60,613 nucleotides of DNA from Rossellomorea vietnamensis (lineage in GTDB: Bacteria > Bacillota > Bacilli > Bacillales > Bacillaceae_B), in assembly GCF_008180615.1 (NCBI RefSeq), contig NZ_VTEH01000018.1:1-60613 (forward strand), written 5' to 3'. Positions 36,801-46,685 of this stretch are shown in pieces. The stretch's first letter is position 1. Each line of letters opens with the position of its first letter. A program made the position numbers and the translations under genes. Below the pieces are notes generated by a model that worked only from the letters and a program-made list of their open reading frames with translations, was not told where the DNA came from and did no database searches.

Positions 36801-36853
36801 CCGCACTGAGGTACAGGTACCATGTCGCTCTCTCACTCACCCATTACTACTAT

Positions 36854-36886
36854 AAAGAGACATGCACAATAAAAACATGTCTCTTT
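36854..36886. repeat. AAGAGACATG-type hairpin repeat, copy 5
   Basis: AAAGAGACATG paired with CATGTCTCTTT around an 11-base loop, followed by CCAATGAAGAAG as after copies 3 and 4. Confidence 0.7.
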
Positions 36887-36999
36887 CCAATGAAGAAGTG
36901 TTGCTCCTAGTTTAGAAAAAAACACTCTTCCAGTTATCACTTTAAGAAGTTACATAAGAAATGTCGGACAAGATACTTGTCCCTCCCCACCCAGAACGT

Positions 37000-37302
37000 T
37001 TAATCCACAATCGCAACCACTGGAGGCTTATTCAGATAGGTAACGAGGTTTTTCACATCGCCCTGAACTTCTTGAAATTCAGGCGTTGCCAGTGACTGCA
37101 TCAATACTTCCGGATTTTCAAACTGGAGTTGGGCAATTAAGTATAATTTTTCTTCCGTGTACATGGTTTGGAGTACACGATGGACTTCAGCACCTATTAA
37201 ATTCGGCACTTTTTGGACCAGTGGAACATGAACTTCATGATAATGCTTGTCAAAACCTTCTTGATCTTTTGGCTGGTCGTAAGTCACAATAATCTTTGCC
37301 AT
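37000..37302 (-). CDS. EthD family protein
   Basis: I choose the ATG at 37302 (100 residues), six bases after AAGGGGG; an ATG two codons upstream is too close. The sequence IIVTYDQPKDQEGFDKHYHEVHVPLVQKVPNL is the EthD/ferredoxin-like dimeric alpha-beta barrel signature. Members include small oxygenase-like and decarbonylase-like enzymes and unknowns; no partner monooxygenase is seen here. Single gene. Confidence 0.88.
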   Translation of the reverse strand: MAKIIVTYDQPKDQEGFDKHYHEVHVPLVQKVPNLIGAEVHRVLQTMYTEEKLYLIAQLQFENPEVLMQSLATPEFQEVQGDVKNLVTYLNKPPVVAIVD

Positions 37303-37482
37303 CTTCATCCCCCTTAGGAAAATACAATCTCACCTTCATTATAACGAACCAAAAATTCCCAGTAAAGAAATTCTCTTCGACAGATTTCATCTAGAAACAA
37401 GTACAAAGGTATCCTGATCTAGTGATAAAAACAGACTGGATTAACCTTTTGAAAGGATGAGAAACCTTGCCCTATCTCCCAT

Positions 37483-38451
37483 CTAACAACGACAATATCG
37501 GTCAGGCTGCCCGCAATCATCACAGCACTCACAAGGATACGAATCGCATCTTGAACAGCACTGGCAAGGATGATCATCACATGTCCTGCAGCATTGGCAA
37601 GGATATGAATCGCACGTCCGGCAGCAGCGGCAATTCGCTTCTCTACATTCATCACAGCATTGGCATGGATAAGAGCTGCAACGGCTGCAGCAGCGGCAGT
37701 AACGATCCGGCTGGCCGCACTCGTCACAGCATTCGCAAGGGTATGCCTCACACTTCGAACAGCAGCGGCACCTTGCCGCTCCGCATTCTTCACAGCAATC
37801 GCAGGGGTATTCTTTACATTTATAACAGCATTTACAAGGGTAATCGTCACATGTGTTGCAGCAGCGGCATTGGGACTCCCAGTGATTGCAGTTATGGCAT
37901 ACAGGCTGGTAATCCTGTTTGTCATTTTCCCAATCCCGCTCTCTTTCCGTGCGGCCCAATGCATCATCTGCCGCTTTCACTTTCCAGTGGTCAGCATTAT
38001 ATTTCCGCAGAAGATAGGCCTCTTCTTCCAATGCCTGCCGCCTCGCTCTTTCACTTTCTCTTTTAGCAGAATAACTGCCGTTTTCGCTTTTGTAAAAATC
38101 ATCATTCTCTCTCCTGCGCCGCTCCTCCCGTCTGTCGATTTCCTGCAAATGGACATTTTCCGGATCCTCGTAGTACCCTTCTATGTCACCAGGAATGTAT
38201 TCTTCCTTTCTATAATTCTTGTTTTTTCGTGTTTTCTTTGAGCCAGCAGTGTTCATACCCGACTTGGATACCCCAACGGACTGACCGATTCCTCTGTAAT
38301 TCAGCGTCACATCACCCGCTGGCTCTTTTGCCTTCCTGGACGACCAGAGTATACAGAAGGGAAAGCCAATAAGTGCTGTTATGGCCGCAGCTAAATGATG
38401 CTCTCCATTAAATAATAAAGACAATGCACCCAGATACAGAATCCAAACCAT
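37483..38451 (-). CDS. membrane protein with 11 tandem CCxxC cysteine repeats
   Basis: I choose the ATG at 38451 (322 residues), seven bases after GGGAGG. Residues about 1-40 are hydrophobic (two short segments around a NGEHH turn). Residues 40-180 are charged, with REERRRRENDD and coiled-coil character. From about 183 to the end, a leading CHNC is followed by 11 tandem units of 11-13 residues, CCxxCxxYPCx (CCNTCDDYPCK, CCYKCKEYPCD, CCDECGQPDRYCR and so on), giving 48 cysteines. This suggests multiple metal sites or a disulfide-rich rod. No known family recognised. Only two units depart in length, both as CCDxCGQPDRYCR. Confidence 0.8.
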   Translation of the reverse strand: MVWILYLGALSLLFNGEHHLAAAITALIGFPFCILWSSRKAKEPAGDVTLNYRGIGQSVGVSKSGMNTAGSKKTRKNKNYRKEEYIPGDIEGYYEDPENVHLQEIDRREERRRRENDDFYKSENGSYSAKRESERARRQALEEEAYLLRKYNADHWKVKAADDALGRTERERDWENDKQDYQPVCHNCNHWESQCRCCNTCDDYPCKCCYKCKEYPCDCCEECGAARCRCCSKCEAYPCECCDECGQPDRYCRCCSRCSSYPCQCCDECREANCRCCRTCDSYPCQCCRTCDDHPCQCCSRCDSYPCECCDDCGQPDRYCRC

Positions 38452-38673
38452 GTTCCCGCCTCCCACATTTTCCCTTCTCCAATCCAATCTTATGATTATT
38501 TCTTCCTAGACATGATTGATAAAGGCGTAATAGAGGGATGATTTCATCTCCGTTTTAGAAGGAGGCAGGACTTTCCTCCCTATAACCCGGATGAATCTAT
38601 AGTATAAAATAACTATCCTTATCCTCCTTAAAATCTGCCAACACAGGAACCGCTATGCCCCGCCCCTAAAGAA

Positions 38674-38716
38674 TTAACTTCAATTTAACATTCAATTAAT
38701 AATGCTTCCGTATAGT
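38674..38716 (+). promoter_or_regulatory. PhoP-box-like promoter of secreted nuclease gene
   Basis: TTAACT (38674), TTAACA (38685) and TTAATA (38696) with exact 11-base spacing, then nine bases and a TATAGT -10 (38711-38716). This is the layout expected for a PhoP-activated Bacillus promoter. The nuclease starts 49 bases later at 38765. Confidence 0.65.
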
Positions 38717-38764
38717 AGAAATCGACTGTCATAGTCATAATTTTTTTAAAAAGGGGAGAATGTA

Positions 38765-41700
38765 TTGACTACTAAATTTCAGCGCACAACCAGCTTAATG
38801 CTTGTTTTTGCACTTGTACTTAGTTTTTTTGCGGTACCAGCTAAGCAAACCTATGCCGCAGCTTCAACATCTGAAATCACTTCAGCAGAAACATTGACCG
38901 CGAGTGAGGCACTTGCACAGCCGCACGGACAAGAAGTGACCTTAAAGGGTTACGTCGTCACAGACTACTATGGAGAAAATTCCATAAAAGTCTCTGAAAC
39001 TATTGGAGACACAACCAATACGATCTTGGTAAAACTGGAGTCCGAGATGAAACCTGAATTTAGTCCGGTTAACAATCCTGACTCTTTGAACAAAGAAGTA
39101 ACAGTGACTGGAAAAAGAGGAACGTATTACAGCCAGGAAGCTGTCAAAGAGGTCAGCATGATGGAATTTACTGAAGATTCTTCTTCAGCAGAACCAACTG
39201 AACCTTCAGAATCTCTTTCCATCGCAGATGCTAAACTAAAAATTGGACAAACCGTAACCACTGAAGGAATTGTAACAGCAGACAATTCTTCTATCGGCGG
39301 CGGCAAGCTTTCCACGTATATTCAGGATGAAACAGCGGGAATCAATCTTTTCGCTTTTGACCCGTCTAAGCACCCTGATGTAAAAGAAGGCGACAAAGTT
39401 AAAGTAACCGGTGAAATCACCTTGTATAAACAGTTGACGGAAATCGTTGCAGAAACAGTGGAAATTGTTTCTTCAGGCAGCGAGCTTCCCGCTGCTGAAT
39501 CCCTAACCCTTGAAGATATGATGAATCCAGCCGCGGCTGAGCCATTTGAAGGCCAGCTTGTCACTGTAAATGGATATGTTAAAAATATCCCTGACAGCCC
39601 TGCCGGCGGCGGCTACAACATTTCTCTTGTAGATGAAGACTTTAATAGCACTACCCTTCGAGTGCTGGAAGGATCTATGGATATTTCAGCAATTGAAGAA
39701 GGAAAATGGTATGACATTACCGGTATCCTCAGCCAGTATGACGGCTATCAGCTGATTCCAAGAAAAGCTTCCGACCTTACTGAAGCCGCAGAACAGCCAG
39801 AAGCACCAACTGCAGCTGGTGAATACACTTCAACCGTTCATTCTGTTACGGACGGCGATACGATTCGCCTTTCTACTCCAGTACTCGGAGCCGACCGCGT
39901 TCGTTTCGTGAACATCGACACACCCGAAACGGATATGGGTGACAACGCTGCAGTGGATGGAGACAACCAGGATTACCATGGTGAAATTGCATCAGCTCAT
40001 TTGAAAACTCTCCTGCAGCCTGGAGATCAAGTGACACTGAAGCTTGGCGAAGAACCAACAGATAACTATGGCCGCCTTTTAGCACAGGTCATCAACAAAG
40101 ACGGCATCAACACGAACCTTGAGATGGTTAAACAAGGTTATGCCGTAACCTATTTCATCTGGCCGATCGGCGATGAAACAGAGTATGAAACATTCCAGGC
40201 CGCTGTTAAAGAAGCGAAAGACAACGAGCGCGGCATCTGGAACCCAGCAGATCCGTTAACAGAACTGCCATTTGAATACCGTGTGCTTCTGGATGGCAGA
40301 GAGTATGACAAACCGGTTGGAAATTCAGATACAAAAGAATATGTAACACCAGCTCAGTGGGAACAAGTTCCTGTTGAAAAGCGTGTTTTCTTCTGGGATG
40401 AAGAAACAGCTAAAACACAAGGATATACTTTAGCTGAAGGAACTACTCCCCCTCCAGCCCCGGAACCTGAACCTGAACCAGAGCCAGACCCAACTGAGCC
40501 TGAGCAGCCAACTGATCCTGTCAATGGTACCTTAACTGTCAGCGAAGCACTTGCACAGCCTCGAGGAACAGAGGTTACTATGAAAGGCTATATCGTCGGC
40601 GAAAGCAATGGCCAATATGCCGTGAAAGTCTCTGATTCTACTGACAACACTTCTACGTCCATTGTTGTCAAACTTGAAACTGATATGCGCGCTGAATTCA
40701 GCCCTGCGAACAACCCGGATGCACTGAATAAACAAATTCTTGTCACTGGCAAGAGAGATGCCTATTCAGGAAATGAGTCCATTGAATCTGTAACAAGCAT
40801 TGAATTTATGAATGAAGAACCTGCCCGTGATTACTTGACTGTCAGCGAAGCACTTGCTCAGCCACAAGAAACAGAAGTTACTATGAAAGGCTATATCGTC
40901 GGCGAAAGCAATGGCCAATATGCCGTTAAAGTCTCTGATTCTACTGATAACACTTCTTCTACCATCGTTGTCAAACTAGAAACTGATATGCGTGCGGAAT
41001 TCAGCCCGCTGAATAACCCCGATGCACTGAATAAACAAATTCTTGTCACTGGCGAGAGAGATGTTTATTCCGGAAACGAGTCCATTGAATATGTAACAAG
41101 CATTGAATTTATTGCTGAAGAGCCAGCCGTTGATTACTTGACTGTCAGCGAAGCACTTGCACAGCCTCAAGGAACAGAGGTTACTATGCAGGGCTATATC
41201 GTCGGTGAAAGCAATGGCCAATATGCCGTGAAAGTCTCTGACTCTATTGATAACACCTCTTCTACCATCGTTGTCAAACTAGAAACTGATATGCGCGAGG
41301 AGTTCAGCCCGCTGAATAATCCGGATGCGCTGAATAAACAAATCATAGTAACAGGAAAAAGAGACGTTTATTCTGGCAGCGAATCAATCGAATCTGTAAG
41401 CAATATTGCGTTTACTGAAAGTGAAGCTCCAACTCAACCGGAAACACCTGCTGAAACACTATCTATCGTTGATGCGAAACTAAAAATGGGACAAACGGTT
41501 ACCATTGAAGGAATCGTAACAGCCGATAATGAAGCTATCGGCGGCGGAAAACTGTCGACTTACCTTCAGGATGATACAGCTGGAATCAACCTTTTTGGCT
41601 TTGACCTCTCCCAATATCCTAATGTTAAAGAGGGAGACAAAGTAAAAGTTACCGGTGAAATTACTTCTTACAAGCAGCTGACGGAAATCATTCCAGGAAC

Positions 41701-43612
41701 GGTAGAAGTAATTTCTTCCGGAAACGATCTTCCTGCAGCTAAGACGATTTCTTTAGGTGATCTTACTGACCCTGCCACTGCTGAGCCATTTGAAGGCCAG
41801 CTTGTAAAAGTGAATGGATACCTGAAGAGCATTCCATCTACACCAGCTGGCGGAGGCTATAACATCACTCTGCTTGACGAAGATTATAACGGCACCACCC
41901 TTCGCGTAATCGAAGGATCAATCGATGTTACAGAACTACAAGAAGGAAAATGGTATGACATTACTGCAATTCTCAGCCAGTATGACAGCTATCAGCTGAT
42001 TCCTAGAAAAGCTTCCGATCTTACTGAAGCGGCGGAACAGCCTGAAGCACCAACTGCAGCAGGTGAATATACCTCAACCGTTCATTCTGTGACGGACGGT
42101 GATACCATTCGCCTTTCCACTCCTGTACTTGGAGCGGACCGCGTACGTTTCGTGAACATCGACACACCTGAAACGAATATGGGTGACAATGCTGAAGTCG
42201 ACGGAGACAACCAGGATTACCATGGTGAAATTGCATCAGCTCACTTGAAAACTCTCCTGCAGCCTGGAGATCAAGTGACACTAAAGCTTGGCGAAGAAGC
42301 GACAGATAACTACGGCCGCCTTCTGGCACAGGTCATCAACAAAGACGGCATCAACACAAACCTGGAGATGGTTAAACAGGGCCATGCTGTTACCTACTTC
42401 ATCTGGCCTGTTGGCGATGAAACCGATTATGAAAAATTCCAAGCCGCAGTTAAAGACGCGAAGGACAACGAGCGCGGCATCTGGAACCCGGCAGATCCGT
42501 TAAAAGAACTGCCATTCGAATACCGCGCACTTCTCGAAGGCGGAGACTTCAACAAACCTGTTGGAAACTCCGACACGAAAAAGTACGTAGAACCAACTCA
42601 ATGGGAGCAGGTTCCTGTTGAAAAGCGTATATTCTTCTGGGATGAAGAAACAGCCATTGCCCAGGGATACAATATGAACAACACTGTTACTCCTGTTATC
42701 GAAGGAAACACAGCTGCAATTTCTGATTCAGTTATTACGAATGTACAAGCTGGCAGCGAGTTGGAGCTTGATTTAACAGAAAGCACGGAAGAAACGATTT
42801 CTTTAGAACTTTCAGCTGAACAAGTTCAGTCTTTAAAAGCAAAGGATGTAAAACTATCGATTCTGAAAGGAACCGTAGCACTCACCCTCCCTGCTTCAAT
42901 CTTTACTGAAGATGTTCATACCTCAATCTCTATGAAAAAAGCTGAAGCGGTCGAGGGAGCTCTTGCTGAGGTATACGATTTTACGATAAAACAAGGTAAC
43001 GAAATCATCGAACACCTTAGTTCACCTGTCGAAGTGTCGTTCCATGTAAATACGGAAGTTCCTAATCCTGAAACTCTTGAGGTTTTCCGATGGGAAGACA
43101 ACTCAGCACAGTGGGTTTCTGTTGATAGCGACCCTAGCTTTGAGAACGGAGTAATCACTGCGGAAACAGATCACTTCAGCTTATACACAGTTTTTGAAAA
43201 CACTGTGGATGCAGCTAAGGAAGTACCTGCAGAGCATATTGAAGCTCTAATGGAAAAGCTAGTATCCGGAGACAAAACGAAATCTAAAGAAGTTGCACAA
43301 GGATTTATCAACCTAGTGGAAGCGGGCTCACTGACAAACACGGATGTCGTAGAGTTAATCGGTGAGGAGCTTAACAAAGCAGCCGGCAATGACTTTAGAA
43401 CAAAGCTTGCAGTAAAACGTGTATTGGTCCAGATTGATAATATTCTGGATCGAGTAGAAAAAGACTATCATAACCCAAAAGTAGAAAGCATCATCAACTA
43501 TGGAGCGCAAAAACAACTAATTCGCATTATCGAAAGAGATATCCATGATATCTTGGAAGACGGAAAGAAAAAGAAACACTTTTCATTTCTTGGAGTGATT
43601 TTCGGCTGGTAA
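38765..43612 (+). CDS. giant secreted nuclease: DUF6359, OB-fold and two SNase domains (YhcR-like)
   Basis: The product is 1615 residues from a TTG behind AAGGGGAG. Order: signal peptide (about 1-32); DUF6359 domain (45-135); YhcR-type OB-fold (155-335); thermonuclease domain 1 (about 350-500: VRFVNIDTPET, DNYGRLLAQV, NERGIWNP); three more DUF6359 repeats (about 590-890); second OB-fold (900-1080); thermonuclease domain 2 (1095-1250); a C-terminal ZU5-like/strand region and a helical tail. It should cut extracellular DNA and RNA with Ca2+. No LPXTG motif is seen, so release or non-covalent wall binding is likely. A PhoP-box promoter precedes it. Confidence 0.93.
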   Translation: MTTKFQRTTSLMLVFALVLSFFAVPAKQTYAAASTSEITSAETLTASEALAQPHGQEVTLKGYVVTDYYGENSIKVSETIGDTTNTILVKLESEMKPEFSPVNNPDSLNKEVTVTGKRGTYYSQEAVKEVSMMEFTEDSSSAEPTEPSESLSIADAKLKIGQTVTTEGIVTADNSSIGGGKLSTYIQDETAGINLFAFDPSKHPDVKEGDKVKVTGEITLYKQLTEIVAETVEIVSSGSELPAAESLTLEDMMNPAAAEPFEGQLVTVNGYVKNIPDSPAGGGYNISLVDEDFNSTTLRVLEGSMDISAIEEGKWYDITGILSQYDGYQLIPRKASDLTEAAEQPEAPTAAGEYTSTVHSVTDGDTIRLSTPVLGADRVRFVNIDTPETDMGDNAAVDGDNQDYHGEIASAHLKTLLQPGDQVTLKLGEEPTDNYGRLLAQVINKDGINTNLEMVKQGYAVTYFIWPIGDETEYETFQAAVKEAKDNERGIWNPADPLTELPFEYRVLLDGREYDKPVGNSDTKEYVTPAQWEQVPVEKRVFFWDEETAKTQGYTLAEGTTPPPAPEPEPEPEPDPTEPEQPTDPVNGTLTVSEALAQPRGTEVTMKGYIVGESNGQYAVKVSDSTDNTSTSIVVKLETDMRAEFSPANNPDALNKQILVTGKRDAYSGNESIESVTSIEFMNEEPARDYLTVSEALAQPQETEVTMKGYIVGESNGQYAVKVSDSTDNTSSTIVVKLETDMRAEFSPLNNPDALNKQILVTGERDVYSGNESIEYVTSIEFIAEEPAVDYLTVSEALAQPQGTEVTMQGYIVGESNGQYAVKVSDSIDNTSSTIVVKLETDMREEFSPLNNPDALNKQIIVTGKRDVYSGSESIESVSNIAFTESEAPTQPETPAETLSIVDAKLKMGQTVTIEGIVTADNEAIGGGKLSTYLQDDTAGINLFGFDLSQYPNVKEGDKVKVTGEITSYKQLTEIIPGTVEVISSGNDLPAAKTISLGDLTDPATAEPFEGQLVKVNGYLKSIPSTPAGGGYNITLLDEDYNGTTLRVIEGSIDVTELQEGKWYDITAILSQYDSYQLIPRKASDLTEAAEQPEAPTAAGEYTSTVHSVTDGDTIRLSTPVLGADRVRFVNIDTPETNMGDNAEVDGDNQDYHGEIASAHLKTLLQPGDQVTLKLGEEATDNYGRLLAQVINKDGINTNLEMVKQGHAVTYFIWPVGDETDYEKFQAAVKDAKDNERGIWNPADPLKELPFEYRALLEGGDFNKPVGNSDTKKYVEPTQWEQVPVEKRIFFWDEETAIAQGYNMNNTVTPVIEGNTAAISDSVITNVQAGSELELDLTESTEETISLELSAEQVQSLKAKDVKLSILKGTVALTLPASIFTEDVHTSISMKKAEAVEGALAEVYDFTIKQGNEIIEHLSSPVEVSFHVNTEVPNPETLEVFRWEDNSAQWVSVDSDPSFENGVITAETDHFSLYTVFENTVDAAKEVPAEHIEALMEKLVSGDKTKSKEVAQGFINLVEAGSLTNTDVVELIGEELNKAAGNDFRTKLAVKRVLVQIDNILDRVEKDYHNPKVESIINYGAQKQLIRIIERDIHDILEDGKKKKHFSFLGVIFGW

Positions 43613-43628
43613 TTTTGTGAATCTATCT

Positions 43629-43686
43629 TAAAAAAGAAGCAGTGCGTGTCGGTTGTTTAATCGATGCGCGCTGCTTCTTTTTGTGT
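43629..43686 (+). terminator. terminator after nuclease gene
   Basis: AAAAAAGAAGCAG and GCGTGTCGG pair with the complementary GCGCGCTGCTTCTTTTT side in one long hairpin with a T-run. Confidence 0.85.
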
Positions 43687-43704
43687 GGGAAGGGAATTCA
43701 ACAA

Positions 43705-44485
43705 CTCATGTTGCCACCCCAAGCTCTTGGATAAACATCTCGCCTAAAAACCTCAACTCATGTATCCACCCGACGCTAACGCTTATAGGTACACATCTCA
43801 GACCAAATCCACCAACTCACGTACCCACCCGACGCTCCTGGATACACATCTCCCCTCAAATCTATCAACTCATGTATACACCTCACGCTTCTGGATACAC
43901 ATCTCCTCCCAAATCTACCAACTCATGTATCCACCCCACGCTCCTTGATACATATCTCCACCAAAATCTATCAACTCATGTATCCACCCCACGCTCCTGG
44001 ATACATATCTCCAACCAAAAACCTCAACTCATGTATCCACGCGACGCTTCTGGATACATATCTCGCCTCAAATCTATCAACTCATGTATCCACCTCACGG
44101 GTCTGGATACACATCTCCCCTCAAATCTATCAACTCATGTATCCACCTCACGCTTCTAGATACACATCTCCTCCCAAATCTACCAACTCATGTATCCACC
44201 CGACGTTCCTGGATACATATCTCCACCAAAACCTATCAACTCATGTATCCACCCCACGCTCCTTGGCACACGTCTCAAACAAAAAACAACAACTCATGTA
44301 TCCACACCACGCTCCTGGATACACATCTCCACCCAAATCAACCAACTCGTGTCCCCACCCCACGCTCCTGGATACACATCTCCCCTCAAATCTACCAACT
44401 CATGTACCCACCCCGCGCTCCCGGATACACATCTCCACCCAATCTATCAACTCATGTATCTACCCGCGCTCCTGAGAGGGGGATG
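43705..44485 (+). repeat. tandem array C, 15 units of 53 bp
   Basis: Units begin CTCATGTATCCACC at 43705, 43757, 43816, 43869, 43922, 43975, 44028, 44081, 44134, 44187, 44240, 44293, 44346, 44399 and 44451. Apart from the first two and the last step, spacing is exactly 53. Each unit holds ATGTATCCA and TGGATACAT (hairpin arms around an 11-base loop), then ACACATCTC or ACATATCTC and a C/A-rich linker. It fills the space between the nuclease terminator and the PhoP-box promoter of the ABC operon. Long frames through it are artefacts. Confidence 0.95.
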
Positions 44486-44578
44486 CCACCGCACCATACG
44501 CACCCTCCCTCTCCCACTTTTAAAAAGAAACTCTCACATTTCCAAAGGAGCCACTTCCCAAACTCAATTTTCAAACAA

Positions 44579-44632
44579 TTAACATATTTTTTACAATATT
44601 CTCATTCCTCTTTATCAAACCCCGAGTAAAAT
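44579..44632 (+). promoter_or_regulatory. PhoP-box-like promoter of Ugp-type operon
   Basis: TTAACA (44579), TTTACA (44590), CTCATT (44601) and TTATCA (44612), each 11 bases apart, then nine bases and a TAAAAT -10 (44627-44632). Spacing from the last box to -10 equals that of the nuclease promoter. The gene starts at 44675. Confidence 0.65.
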
Positions 44633-44674
44633 GAAATCTGTTGCTTTATAGAACACAGCTTAGGGGGTTTCACC

Positions 44675-45763
44675 TTGAAAATAGACTTAAAGAATATCTC
44701 AATGAAGTTCGATGATGTAACTGCAGTAGATAACTTAAATGTAACTATAAATGAAGGAGAGCTCGTGTCTCTTCTTGGTCCCAGCGGTTGCGGCAAGAGT
44801 ACGACTTTGTTCATGCTTGCCGGTCTTTATAAGCCGACCTCCGGCGAGATGCTTTTTGGGGACAAGCTTGTCAATAAGGTGGAGCCGGAAAACAGGGAAA
44901 TCGGGATGGTATTCCAAAACTACGCGCTTTATCCTCACATGACCGTTTTGAAGAATATTATGTTTCCTTTAAAAATGGCGAAAGTCCCGAAGAAAGAAGC
45001 GGAAGACAGGGCGAAAAAGATGGCAGAACTTGTTCATATCGACCATCTGATCGACCGCAAGCCTGGACAGCTTTCCGGCGGACAGCAGCAGCGGGTTGCC
45101 ATCGCGAGGGCACTCGTCAAACAACCAAAACTGCTTCTGCTTGATGAACCATTATCCAACCTGGACGCCAGGCTTCGCCTTGAAATGCGTGAAGAAATCA
45201 GGCGTATACAGCAGGAAGTCGGCATCACGACGATCTTTGTCACTCATGACCAGGAAGAGGCAATGAGCATCTCTGACAAAGTACTTCTCATGAAAGACGG
45301 GAGATATCAGCAGTTCAGTCCTCCTCAGGAGATGTACGACCATCCGGTGAATATCTTCGTCGGTCAATTTATGGGCAGCCCGCCGATTAATATGATTCCT
45401 GTAACAGCAGATAAAGAGACTGGGAGAATCGTACTGAAGGGAACAAAAGAAACGCTGAGCCTGCCTTCTGGAGTCCAGCCTGCTGCCATTAATGGCAGTG
45501 ATTTGGTTCTCGGTGTCAGACCTGAGGACTTCCATATTGCAGAGGGACATCAAGAAGGCATTACGGTAAAAGTGGACCTCGTAGAAAGAATCGGAAGGGA
45601 TACCCTTTTGAGCGCCACAGTCGGGGACAAGCAGATCCGGGCCCTGGTACAGCCTGATTTTCAAGGACAGAAAGATGATAACGTCAAACTCGGCATCCGT
45701 AATCATCAATTTCATATATTCGATTCAGAAACAGAAAAAAATTTAATAGAATCCAAACGATAG
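44675..45763 (+). CDS. ugpC: ABC transporter ATPase (UgpC/MsmX type)
   Basis: The product is 362 residues from a TTG behind TAGGGGG. Walker A GPSGCGKST, signature LSGGQQQR, Walker B LLLLDEPLSNLDA and switch VTHDQEEAM, plus a C-terminal TOBE-type region (about 285-355), define the MalK/UgpC/MsmX group. It powers the two permeases that follow. The PhoP-box promoter favours glycerol-3-phosphate or other organophosphate over sugar as substrate; sequence alone does not decide. First gene of a four-gene operon. Confidence 0.9.
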   Translation: MKIDLKNISMKFDDVTAVDNLNVTINEGELVSLLGPSGCGKSTTLFMLAGLYKPTSGEMLFGDKLVNKVEPENREIGMVFQNYALYPHMTVLKNIMFPLKMAKVPKKEAEDRAKKMAELVHIDHLIDRKPGQLSGGQQQRVAIARALVKQPKLLLLDEPLSNLDARLRLEMREEIRRIQQEVGITTIFVTHDQEEAMSISDKVLLMKDGRYQQFSPPQEMYDHPVNIFVGQFMGSPPINMIPVTADKETGRIVLKGTKETLSLPSGVQPAAINGSDLVLGVRPEDFHIAEGHQEGITVKVDLVERIGRDTLLSATVGDKQIRALVQPDFQGQKDDNVKLGIRNHQFHIFDSETEKNLIESKR

Positions 45764-45776
45764 AGGAGGGGTCACG

Positions 45777-46667
45777 GTGGATCCAAAACCAACTTTGCTC
45801 GCTACCCTGAAAGCCCTTCTGTATCTGCTCCCTGCACTCTTAATTCTAGGGGTTTTCAATATTTATCCGATCATCAAGTCTTTCTTGATGAGCTTTTACA
45901 CCGATTATGATTATTTTAAGGACATCGTCAATGAGTACGGATTAGATAATTTCACCTATATTTTTTCGGATCCCGAATTCTGGCAGTCGATGAAGAACAC
46001 CATTATTTTCGTGCTCGGTGTTGTGCCTTTATCGATTATCATATCGCTTGGAATCGCTATTCTATTAAACTCCAATATTAAGTTCAAAGGGCTTTTCCGC
46101 ACCATTTACTTCATACCCTTTGTCACTTCGGTTGTGGCGGTTTCGATTGTCTGGAGATGGATTTTTCATACGAACTATGGGATCTTGAATTTCTTTCTTG
46201 GGTGGTTCGGCATTTCACCCATAGAATGGCTGACTGATCCCACATGGGCAATGCCGGCTCTGATTATCCTGAGTATCTGGAAAGGGCTCGGATACAATAT
46301 CGTCATTTTCCTGGCAGGCCTGCAAACCATTAACCAGCAGTACTATTTGGCAGCAAGGATTGATGGAGCCTCACCGTGGAACAGATTTCTAGCGATTACG
46401 GTGCCTTTGCTTTCACCTACCACCTTTTTTATTTCAATCGTATCCATCATCAACTCTTTCAAAGTGTTCGATGAAGTCTTTGCTTTATTTGACGGCAAAC
46501 CGGGTCCTGCCTACAGCGCCCAGACCGTTGTATACTACATTTTTGAAAAATTTTATAACGAGTGGGAATTCGGAATTGCATCCGCTGCCGCTTATGTCCT
46601 GTTCCTCGTGATTTTCATCTTCACGCTTGTCCAGCTCTACATCGGAAAGCGTAAGGTCACCTACTAG
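45777..46667 (+). CDS. ugpA: ABC transporter permease (UgpA type)
   Basis: The product is 296 residues from a GTG behind GAGGAGGGG. Six membrane segments and the EAA loop (YYLAARIDGASPWNRFLAITVPLL) fit the MalF/UgpA permease family. It begins 13 bases after the ATPase stop and is followed 18 bases later by the second permease, so the set is cotranscribed. Forms the inner-membrane channel with the UgpE-type partner. Confidence 0.9.
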   Translation: MDPKPTLLATLKALLYLLPALLILGVFNIYPIIKSFLMSFYTDYDYFKDIVNEYGLDNFTYIFSDPEFWQSMKNTIIFVLGVVPLSIIISLGIAILLNSNIKFKGLFRTIYFIPFVTSVVAVSIVWRWIFHTNYGILNFFLGWFGISPIEWLTDPTWAMPALIILSIWKGLGYNIVIFLAGLQTINQQYYLAARIDGASPWNRFLAITVPLLSPTTFFISIVSIINSFKVFDEVFALFDGKPGPAYSAQTVVYYIFEKFYNEWEFGIASAAAYVLFLVIFIFTLVQLYIGKRKVTY

Positions 46668-46685
46668 AGAAAGGAGGAGTACTCA

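Noticed and set aside
37467..38241. Plus-strand genes opposite the cysteine-repeat gene
   Set aside because: They are complements of the repeated Cys codons; no ribosome binding sites, and the minus-strand product has a good site and coherent architecture.
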